A DNA stretch of 6,748 bases from Tissierella_A sp964489715 (GTDB lineage: Bacteria; Bacillota; Clostridia; Tissierellales; Tissierellaceae): the NCBI GenBank assembly GCA_964489715.1, contig CAZBAK010000067.1:1-6748 (forward strand). Direction: 5' to 3'. How positions within the stretch are numbered: position 1 is the stretch's first letter; each line of letters starts with the position of its first letter. A program made the position numbers and the translations under genes. Shown here one piece after another: positions 1-5,179 of the stretch. Under the pieces are notes generated by a model. The model saw nothing but the letters and a program-made list of their open reading frames with translations, made no database searches and had not been told where the DNA came from.

Positions 1-162
1 ACCATAACCCATTTTTCTCATGAATCCTCTTTCTTTATAGATCTTAGTAGCTTCTGCAAAAGCTTCTTCTAATAGAGCTAAATCTACTCCGTAGTTTCCA
101 CCTTTATCTTTATACTGATCACTTGCTTGTACTACCTTATCTGCTTCATCTCTTTTAGCCAT
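1..162 (-). CDS. Unidentified protein, N-terminal 54 residues (3' end outside window)
   Basis: This is the 5' part of a minus-strand gene, open in frame through the window edge. The start is ATG at 160-162, with an AAAGGATGG-type ribosome binding site 7-8 bases upstream. The visible peptide begins MAKRDEADKVVQASDQYKDK and continues through GGNYGVDLALLEEAFAEATK to a basic segment ending RKMGYG. It is hydrophilic and probably mostly helical, with no signal peptide, membrane segment or cofactor motif in the part seen. I do not recognise the family. The context is informative: a near-perfect sigma-54 promoter lies 52-68 bases upstream of the start codon, and the sigma-54 activator gene is the next gene upstream on the same strand. 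In clostridia such activators commonly control amino-acid or other substrate catabolism, so a cytoplasmic catabolic enzyme is a reasonable inference, but nothing more specific is supported. The reality of the gene is well supported by its start, ribosome binding site and promoter; its function is unknown. Confidence 0.8.
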   Translation of the reverse strand, partial: MAKRDEADKVVQASDQYKDKGGNYGVDLALLEEAFAEATKIYKERGFMRKMGYG

Positions 163-213
163 TATATATCCATCCTTTCAAATTTTGTTTTTTTAACTTC
201 CGCCTATATATAA

Positions 214-230
214 TGCAAGTAGCGTGCCAA
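214..230 (-). promoter_or_regulatory. Sigma-54 (-24/-12) promoter of the gene at 1-162
   Basis: Read on the minus strand the sequence is TTGGCACGCTACTTGCA. It matches the sigma-54 consensus TGGCACG-N4-TTGCA at essentially every position, with GG (228-227) and GC (216-215) at the required spacing. The predicted transcription start is near 203, giving a leader of about 41 bases before the ATG at 162. The adjacent gene for a sigma-54 activator and the palindromes upstream make this a confident call. Confidence 0.93.
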
Positions 231-281
231 CTTTTTAAATGGCTATATTAAGGCAAAGGTTTTCAAATGGAGGAGAAGGCT

Positions 282-299
282 TGTTGCGTTTTTGCAACA
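282..299. promoter_or_regulatory. Upstream activator site 1 (palindrome)
   Basis: This is a perfect 6-bp inverted repeat, TGTTGC-N6-GCAACA. Its centre lies about 87 bp upstream of the predicted sigma-54 start, a normal enhancer distance. The same architecture recurs at 367-384, so it is very likely an operator for the Fis-type helix-turn-helix of the activator encoded at 395-1813. Its spacer on the plus strand is GTTTTT, but it is not followed by a T-run, so it does not look like a terminator. Confidence 0.82.
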
Positions 300-333
300 G
301 GGAAAATCTATAAAGCCTTCCATGCAAGCTATA

Positions 334-355
334 GCAACAACTTAGATATGCAACA
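334..355. promoter_or_regulatory. Two extra GCAACA half-sites between the palindromes
   Basis: GCAACA occurs at 334-339 and 350-355, in the same orientation as the right arms of the two palindromes. Neither has a recognisable TGTTGC partner at the N6 position (the sequences there are ATGCAA at 322-327 and CAACTT at 338-343). They may be weak or cooperative binding half-sites. The hexamer is present four times in about 90 bp. Confidence 0.5.
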
Positions 356-366
356 CTATTTTCGAC

Positions 367-384
367 CGTTGCATTTATGCAACA
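367..384. promoter_or_regulatory. Upstream activator site 2 (palindrome)
   Basis: CGTTGC-N6-GCAACA has the same spacer length as site 1 and differs from it by one base in the left arm. Its centre is about 172 bp upstream of the predicted sigma-54 start, and it lies just 10 bases past the stop codon of the activator gene. Two sites of identical geometry in one intergenic region fit binding of activator dimers that then oligomerise and loop to the promoter. Confidence 0.8.
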
Positions 385-394
385 GAGTTGTGAC

Positions 395-1813
395 TTAAGC
401 TTCTATATCATGTTTTTTAATCTTTCTACAGAGGGTAGAGGGGTCTATTCCAAGAGTTTTTGCTGTTTTTCTTATAGAACTATGTTTACTAAGTGCTGAT
501 TCTAGTATTATTTTTTCATATACATTCATTAAATATTCTAATTTATTTTTATCATCTATATTATTATTGGATTTGTCGTTAAATACAAAATCGCTTAAGA
601 TCTTATCAGGAAGTTGTTCAAAACCTATCTTTTCCCTACTATTCATTATAAACATATACTCAATCACATTTTGAAGCTCCCTAACATTACCAGGCCAGGT
701 ATACTTTACTAAGGCTTCTTCCGCTCTTTGGGAGAGTATAACATTTTTATTGTATTTGGTGTTTAATCTTGTCATAAAGTGATTTATCATCTCAGATATA
801 TCTTCAACTCTTTTTCTTAGAGGTGGAATTTCTATGGGCACTACATTTAATCTAAAGTATAGATCTTCTCTAAAGTTACCGTCTTTTATCTCTTGAGGCA
901 GATCCCTATTAGTTGAGGCTAAGATTCTAACATCTAGCTTGATAGGATCTGTTCCACCTACTCTTAGCACCTCTTGTTCTTGAATAACACGAAGAAGTTT
1001 TGATTGTATAGGCATCGTAAGTTCGCCTATTTCATCTAGTAGTATAGTACCTTCGTTAGCAAGTTCAAACATTCCAGCCTTACCAGTTTTTAATGCCCCT
1101 GTAAAGGAGCCAGGCATATATCCAAAAAGTTCTGATTCAAATAGGTTCTTTGGAATGGCTGCACAGTTCACCTTTATAAAGGGCTTATCTTTTCTCTGGC
1201 TATTTTGATATATGAATTGTGCAAGAACTTCTTTACCTGTACCAGATTCTCCAGAAATTAAAACTGTAGAATCAAAGGGAGCCGCTGTCAGGGCCATGTC
1301 TAATGTATCTTTCATAGCTAGGCTTTTATAAATTATATTCTTAGCTGAAAAATGTTGTTTTCTCAATAATTTTAATTCTTCAGAATATCTTTCCTTTATT
1401 AAATTTATATCTTCTAGTTCTTTTCTTAGATCCATAAGTTCAGTTATATTTCTAGTGTTACAAATTACCCCTATAATATTTTCCTGACTATCATCATATA
1501 TAGGGGAACCAGTAGTGAGGGCACTTCTGCCTGAAATATATCTATGGATAAGAGACACGGATTTTTTGGTTTCTAAAACTTTAAGAGAAGCTGAAATATT
1601 AAAAGCATTTTCCTCTAGCAGGGTAGTTAAACTTTTTCCAACTATATCAGATCTGTTTAAGCCAGTTATAGATTCATATGCTGGATTTACATAAAGGGTT
1701 ACACCTTTATCATCACAAATATACATGCCATCAGAAGAGTACTCCAATGCACCAAATAAATATTCAGGATTGTCTTTGAAAAGTTGTTTTTTTATCTTTG
1801 TTAAATCGTTCAA
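395..1813 (-). CDS. Sigma-54-dependent transcriptional activator (PAS - AAA+ - Fis-type HTH)
   Basis: This 472-residue protein is a bacterial enhancer-binding protein that remodels sigma-54 RNA polymerase by ATP hydrolysis. A PAS domain spans about residues 18-125, followed by a charged, probably coiled-coil linker (126-155). The AAA+ domain (about 160-390) has Walker A GESGTGKE (188-195), the sigma-54 contact loop GSFTGA (235-240, an A-to-S variant of GAFTGA), Walker B TILLDEIGEL (256-265), an arginine-finger region FREDLYFRL (314-322) and sensor II WPGNVREL (373-380). A Fis-type helix-turn-helix occupies about 445-468. There is no receiver domain, so activation is probably by a small ligand or redox state sensed by the PAS domain rather than by phosphorylation. 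The start is TTG at 1811-1813: an in-frame TAG lies 18 bases upstream, no ATG intervenes, and the next Met is residue 30, inside the PAS domain. The palindromes downstream and the sigma-54 promoter at 214-230 indicate its target. PrdR and RocR are family-level analogues, but the signal is unknown. Confidence 0.95.
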   Translation of the reverse strand: MNDLTKIKKQLFKDNPEYLFGALEYSSDGMYICDDKGVTLYVNPAYESITGLNRSDIVGKSLTTLLEENAFNISASLKVLETKKSVSLIHRYISGRSALTTGSPIYDDSQENIIGVICNTRNITELMDLRKELEDINLIKERYSEELKLLRKQHFSAKNIIYKSLAMKDTLDMALTAAPFDSTVLISGESGTGKEVLAQFIYQNSQRKDKPFIKVNCAAIPKNLFESELFGYMPGSFTGALKTGKAGMFELANEGTILLDEIGELTMPIQSKLLRVIQEQEVLRVGGTDPIKLDVRILASTNRDLPQEIKDGNFREDLYFRLNVVPIEIPPLRKRVEDISEMINHFMTRLNTKYNKNVILSQRAEEALVKYTWPGNVRELQNVIEYMFIMNSREKIGFEQLPDKILSDFVFNDKSNNNIDDKNKLEYLMNVYEKIILESALSKHSSIRKTAKTLGIDPSTLCRKIKKHDIEA

Positions 1814-1822
1814 TTTATCAAA

Positions 1823-1828
1823 TCCTTT
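1823..1828 (-). promoter_or_regulatory. Ribosome binding site deciding the TTG start of the activator
   Basis: Minus-strand AAAGGA stands 9 bases before the TTG at 1811-1813. An in-frame stop at 1829-1831 overlaps the region just upstream, so translation cannot begin earlier. This is the only start that gives a complete PAS domain. Confidence 0.75.
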
Positions 1829-1858
1829 CTAAATATCTTGATCGCTCTATATACTAAT

Positions 1859-1867
1859 ATTTTATCA
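1859..1867 (-). promoter_or_regulatory. Probable sigma-A promoter (extended -10) of the activator gene
   Basis: On the minus strand TGA-TAAAAT forms an extended -10 element about 45 bases upstream of the TTG start. No good -35 hexamer is visible at 16-18 bp, so the TGn extension would have to compensate. The assignment rests on the motif alone. Confidence 0.5.
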
Positions 1868-1904
1868 TAAAAACACCTAGAAAGCATTGAAAGAGAGAGA
1901 TTTA

Positions 1905-1933
1905 TTGTATATAAAATTTTCCTGTGATAAAAT
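1905..1933 (+). promoter_or_regulatory. Sigma-A promoter of the MBL-fold gene
   Basis: A -35 TTGTAT (1905-1910) is separated by 17 bp from a -10 TAAAAT (1928-1933) that carries a TGn extension (1925-1927). The predicted start is near 1940. The AAGGAGA ribosome binding site at 1954-1960 then precedes the ATG at 1967 by 6 bases. Confidence 0.65.
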
Positions 1934-1966
1934 AATAGTTCTATATTTAAATAAAGGAGAAGACTA

Positions 1967-2788
1967 ATGGAAAGAGGTAAAATAACAAAAATTATATTCT
2001 TTATTATTATAATTTTTTCAGCTTATTTCTTAATAAGATCAAGGGCAGTTACAAAAAAAACTGGAACAAAAATAGTGTTTTTTGGATTAGGAAAGTCAGA
2101 TAGTATATATATTGAAGAAGGAGATAAGAGCATGCTAATAGATGCTGGACTAAAAGAAGATAAGGAGAGAATACTTTGGAAGCTTAAAAAATTAGGAGTA
2201 AGGAAACTTGACTATCTTATATTAACTCATCCAGATAAAGACCACATAGGGTCAGCTTCTTATATTTTAGAGGAGTTTGAAATTGGCCAGCTCATCCAAT
2301 CAAAACATTTTAAAGCTAGTAAAAGAGAGAAGAGAATAGCAAGGGTTGTAGAAGAAAAAAACATAAATAATCTAATAGTTAAGGAAGATCTAGGTTTTGA
2401 TTTAGGAGGATTAAAGGTCAAGATATTTAGTCCTAAAAAGGATAAATATAAAAAAGACAATGACTATTCCCTGGTAACTCTTATAGAAGATGGAGAATTA
2501 AACTATCTCTTCCCAGGGGATGCAGAAAAAGAGCTATTAGATGAAATCCTAGAGCTAGATCTGCCCAAGATTGATCTATATAAGGTGGCCCATCATGCTA
2601 GGGAAAATGTAAATTCTAAAAGGATGATCCAAAAGATATCACCTGAGTATTCTGTCATAAGCAATATTCAAGGTAGAGGAGAGGTAGATAAATATCTTAA
2701 GGAGCAAGCTTCCAGAGTAATCTATGCAGATCAGGAGGATATTACTTTTTTTAGTGATGGAAGTGAACTAAAGATCTATGAAAAATAA
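1967..2788 (+). CDS. Membrane-anchored ComEC-type metallo-beta-lactamase-fold hydrolase
   Basis: The protein has 273 residues. An N-terminal hydrophobic segment (about 8-23, rich in Ile/Phe and followed by RSR) looks like an uncleaved signal anchor, placing the catalytic domain outside the membrane. The domain matches the soluble MBL portion of ComEC/Rec2 DNA-uptake proteins. It has a first strand ending LIDAG (57-61), the metal motif THPDKDHIG (87-95, with H88, D90, D92, H93), GDA (184-186, D185) and KVAHHA (206-211). ComEC-like proteins usually carry VGQGD near the start of the domain; here the place is taken by GLGKSD (40-45). The ComEC membrane channel and OB-fold are absent. ComEC MBL domains are thought to act on DNA, but stand-alone relatives are mostly uncharacterised, so a phosphodiesterase or nuclease role is only inferred. 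It lies 169 bp upstream of nrdJ on the same strand with no terminator seen between, so partial cotranscription is possible. Fold and topology are confident; the substrate is unknown. Confidence 0.88.
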   Translation: MERGKITKIIFFIIIIFSAYFLIRSRAVTKKTGTKIVFFGLGKSDSIYIEEGDKSMLIDAGLKEDKERILWKLKKLGVRKLDYLILTHPDKDHIGSASYILEEFEIGQLIQSKHFKASKREKRIARVVEEKNINNLIVKEDLGFDLGGLKVKIFSPKKDKYKKDNDYSLVTLIEDGELNYLFPGDAEKELLDEILELDLPKIDLYKVAHHARENVNSKRMIQKISPEYSVISNIQGRGEVDKYLKEQASRVIYADQEDITFFSDGSELKIYEK

Positions 2789-2812
2789 TCCTTATATTCT
2801 AAGCTATGGAGA

Positions 2813-2841
2813 TTGTATTTGGACATATACTGTGATACACT
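2813..2841 (+). promoter_or_regulatory. Probable sigma-A promoter of nrdJ
   Basis: TTGTAT (2813-2818), a 17-bp spacer and TACACT (2836-2841) with a TGn extension (2833-2835) form a promoter of the same style as the one at 1905-1933. The predicted start is near 2848, giving a leader of about 110 bases. The first NrdR-like box overlaps the -10 element and the start, as expected for a repressor site. Confidence 0.6.
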
Positions 2842-2852
2842 ATATGTATTGT
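2837..2852. promoter_or_regulatory. NrdR box 1 (candidate)
   Basis: ACACTATATGTATTGT agrees at 14 of 16 positions with the NrdR-box consensus as I know it (ACACWATATATWGTGT). It overlaps the predicted -10 and start of the nrdJ promoter. NrdR is the ATP-cone repressor that shuts off ribonucleotide reductase genes according to the nucleotide bound. The nrdR gene itself is not in the window. Confidence 0.7.
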
Positions 2853-2875
2853 AGTCACCTGGTAAAAGCAGGTTA

Positions 2876-2919
2876 ATATCCACAATATATAGTTTTGCCT
2901 GTGGATAGACTGTGGATAT
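2876..2919. promoter_or_regulatory. Cluster of three DnaA-box-like 9-mers upstream of nrdJ
   Basis: Three sites each differ from the DnaA box TTATCCACA only at the first base: ATATCCACA (2876-2884, plus strand), CTATCCACA (2900-2908, minus) and ATATCCACA (2911-2919, minus). The last two are direct repeats with an 11-bp period, so they lie on the same helical face. DnaA control of ribonucleotide reductase genes is known in Escherichia coli and reported in Bacillus, so a role here is plausible but unproven. Confidence 0.5.
2880..2895. promoter_or_regulatory. NrdR box 2 (candidate)
   Basis: CCACAATATATAGTTT has a perfect core CWATATATWG and agrees at 14 of 16 positions overall. It starts 43 bp after box 1, close to four helical turns, which fits the known preference for paired NrdR boxes on the same DNA face. 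It shares five bases with a DnaA-box-like 9-mer (2876-2884). Confidence 0.72.
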
Positions 2920-2957
2920 TTATTGAGAAAAATTAAGGTTTTATAGGAGGATATAGG

Positions 2958-5090
2958 ATGCTAAATGTTGAAAAAAGAAATGGAAACATAGTAGAGTTTG
3001 AAAATGAAAAGATAGAAATAGCTATTACAAAAGCTATGAAGGAAACAGAAACAGGTGTAGATGAGCTCTTAGCTGGTGAAATTGCAAAATCTATTGAAGA
3101 AGATTATAAAGATGAGGAAATTGTGAGTATTGAAAAAATACAAGATTCAGTAGAGATATATCTTATGAGAACCAGGCCAGATGTTGCTAGAAAGTATATC
3201 CTATATAGGGAAGAGAGAGCAAAACTTCGTGAACAAGGTTGGGATATGACTGATTTGCAAAGGGATATCTATGAAAAGAAGTATAGATTTAATAATGAAA
3301 GCTTTGAAGAGTTTTTAGACAGGGTCAGCGGTGGAAATTCTCCTGTTAAAAAGGCAATAAAAGACAAAAAGTTTATGCCAGCTGGAAGAATATTGGCAGG
3401 TAGAGGACTTGATAAATTTGGTAGAAAAATAACACTTTCAAACTGCTATGTAATGCCTAAGGTAGAAGATAATATAGAGTCAATATTTGATACTGCTAAA
3501 TATTTAGCTAGAACTTATTCCTATGGTGGTGGGTGTGGGCTTACTCTTTCTAAACTTAGACCAAAGGGAGCTAAGGTTAATAATGCTGCATCAACTACAA
3601 CAGGTGCTGTAAGTTTTATGGATCTTTATTCTCTTGTTACAGGTCTTATAGGCATGAGGGGTAGAAGAGGGGCTCTTATGCTAAACTTAGATTGTGATCA
3701 TCCTGATATAGAGGATTTTATAAATGTTAAAAATGACCTAGATAAGGTAAATTATGCAAATATATCAGTAAATATAGATGATAAGTTTATGGAAGCTGTA
3801 AAAAATGATAGTGAATATGAACTTTATTTCAAGGTTGAAGCAACGGGAGAAGAAATAAGAAGAACTATAGAAGCTAAGAAGCTATTTAGGATTTTAGCCA
3901 AAAACAATTGGAATATGGCTGAACCAGGAATCCTATATAAGAATAGGATAGATTCATGGCATCTTATGAGTGAAGACGATGAGTTTGAATTTGCTGGAGT
4001 AAATCCATGTGCAGAAGAAACCCTACCTGCCTTTGGATCTTGTAATCTGGCGTCAATAAATTTAAGTGAATTTGTAAAGGATCCATTTACTAAATATGCT
4101 AGATTTGAGTTTGAAAAATTTGAAGATATGGTTAAAAATGGAGTTATCTATTTAAATGAAATTTTAGACGAGAATATGAAACTTCATCCACTTCCTCAGC
4201 AGAGAGAGATGAGTGAAAAGCTTAGACAAATTGGACTAGGTATAATGGGGGCAGCTGATGCCTTTATAAAACTAGGTATAAGATATGGTAGCGAAGAATC
4301 TTTAAATCTCATACATCAAATTGGTAGATGTTTAATAAACTCAGCCTTAAAACAATCGGCTTTAATGGCTAAAGAAGAGGGAACTTTCCCTAACTATAGG
4401 GCAGAAAAAGTTCTTCAATCACCATTTTTATTGAAAAATGCAGAGGAAGAAGTTTTAGAGCTTGTAAAGGCCCATGGTTTGAGAAATAGTCAGCTTTTAA
4501 CAATACCTCCTACAGGAAGTATATCCACTCTTATAGGATGTTCTAATGGCTTAGAGCCCATATTCCAAGTATCCTATACTAGGAAATCTGAATCTCTACA
4601 CCATGAAGATACCTACTATAAAGTATTTACTCCTATAGTAAAGGATTATATGGATTTGAACAATCTTTCCAGAGAGGAAGAACTTCCAGACTTTTTCATA
4701 ACTACTTCTAATCTAGGATACAAAGAAAGAATACATGTACAGTCTGTATGGCAGGAGTATATAGATGCAAGTATTTCTTCAACGGTTAATGTACCAAATG
4801 AATTTACTGTAGAAGATGTTGAAAATCTCTATATGTATGCCTGGGAAGAGGGAATAAAGGGGATAACAATTTATAGGGATGGATGTGCTAGGTCTGGAAT
4901 ATTGATTACAGATAAGGCAGATAAGAATAAATTAGATAGAATAGACGAGCTTCAAAGAGAATTAGCAGAATTGGCTGGAGAACAGCTTTTAGAAGATCCT
5001 GATACATGTCCTATGTGTGGAGGGCACTTAAATCATTCAGGAGGATGTTCTGAATGTCAAGATTGTGGATACTCACCTTGTTCAATATAA
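2958..5090 (+). CDS. nrdJ: Class II (adenosylcobalamin-dependent) ribonucleoside-diphosphate reductase
   Basis: This 710-residue cytoplasmic enzyme makes deoxyribonucleotides using a cobalamin-derived radical, so it needs neither oxygen nor a separate radical-generating subunit. An N-terminal ATP-cone (about 3-93, beginning VEKRNGNIVEF) is the usual overall-activity site. The barrel then carries the redox cysteine in SNCY (C163), the glycine-rich YGGGCGLTLSKLRPKGA (189-205), and the active-site NPCAEE (N349, thiyl-radical C351, E353). The partner cysteine C362 lies in GSCN, and the loop PPTGSIS is at 517-523. The 11-residue spacing between C351 and C362 matches the Thermotoga-type class II enzymes and not class I (23 in E. 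coli NrdA). After a charged linker (about 651-680), the tail has seven cysteines (CPMCGG, GCSECQDCG, SPC), probably a zinc site plus the shuttling dithiol. ATG 2958 follows AGGAGG (2945-2950) by 7 bases. Transcription is probably controlled by NrdR. No cobalamin riboswitch is visible upstream. The gene is complete and appears intact. Confidence 0.97.
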   Translation: MLNVEKRNGNIVEFENEKIEIAITKAMKETETGVDELLAGEIAKSIEEDYKDEEIVSIEKIQDSVEIYLMRTRPDVARKYILYREERAKLREQGWDMTDLQRDIYEKKYRFNNESFEEFLDRVSGGNSPVKKAIKDKKFMPAGRILAGRGLDKFGRKITLSNCYVMPKVEDNIESIFDTAKYLARTYSYGGGCGLTLSKLRPKGAKVNNAASTTTGAVSFMDLYSLVTGLIGMRGRRGALMLNLDCDHPDIEDFINVKNDLDKVNYANISVNIDDKFMEAVKNDSEYELYFKVEATGEEIRRTIEAKKLFRILAKNNWNMAEPGILYKNRIDSWHLMSEDDEFEFAGVNPCAEETLPAFGSCNLASINLSEFVKDPFTKYARFEFEKFEDMVKNGVIYLNEILDENMKLHPLPQQREMSEKLRQIGLGIMGAADAFIKLGIRYGSEESLNLIHQIGRCLINSALKQSALMAKEEGTFPNYRAEKVLQSPFLLKNAEEEVLELVKAHGLRNSQLLTIPPTGSISTLIGCSNGLEPIFQVSYTRKSESLHHEDTYYKVFTPIVKDYMDLNNLSREEELPDFFITTSNLGYKERIHVQSVWQEYIDASISSTVNVPNEFTVEDVENLYMYAWEEGIKGITIYRDGCARSGILITDKADKNKLDRIDELQRELAELAGEQLLEDPDTCPMCGGHLNHSGGCSECQDCGYSPCSI

Positions 5091-5117
5091 GAATATAATT
5101 AATAAAAACAAGACAAT

Positions 5118-5158
5118 AGCAAAAAAATAGATCCTAGCCTAGGATCTATTTTTTTGCT
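5118..5158. terminator. Bidirectional intrinsic terminator between nrdJ and the importer operon
   Basis: This is a perfect palindrome with 20-bp arms around a single central C (5138). The core TAGATCCTAG / CTAGGATCTA is flanked by seven A on the left and seven T on the right. In RNA it forms a strong hairpin ending in a U-tract whichever strand is transcribed. It lies 27 bases after the nrdJ stop and 21 bases beyond the ATPase stop of the convergent operon. Confidence 0.95.
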
Positions 5159-5179
5159 TTATATTTTAAAACTTTTAAA

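Noticed and set aside
282..299. Terminator for the activator gene
   Set aside because: The 6-bp stem is not followed by a U-tract in the direction of transcription, and the same motif recurs at 367-384, which favours a protein-binding site.
2260..2460. A 66-codon open frame on the minus strand
   Set aside because: It lies wholly inside the MBL-fold gene, has no evident ribosome binding site or family features, and the plus-strand frame encodes clear conserved motifs.
2789..2830. Terminator between the MBL-fold gene and nrdJ
   Set aside because: No GC-containing hairpin with a T-run could be found, so read-through into nrdJ remains possible.
2876..2919. Replication origin, suggested by the three DnaA-like boxes
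   Set aside because: There are only three imperfect boxes, with no dnaA or dnaN gene and no AT-rich unwinding repeats; a regulatory role is more economical.
2789..2957. Cobalamin riboswitch upstream of the B12-dependent nrdJ
   Set aside because: There is no B12 box (GCCACTG-like) and the interval is too short for the usual aptamer. The small ACCTG/CAGGT hairpin (2857-2873) is not enough.
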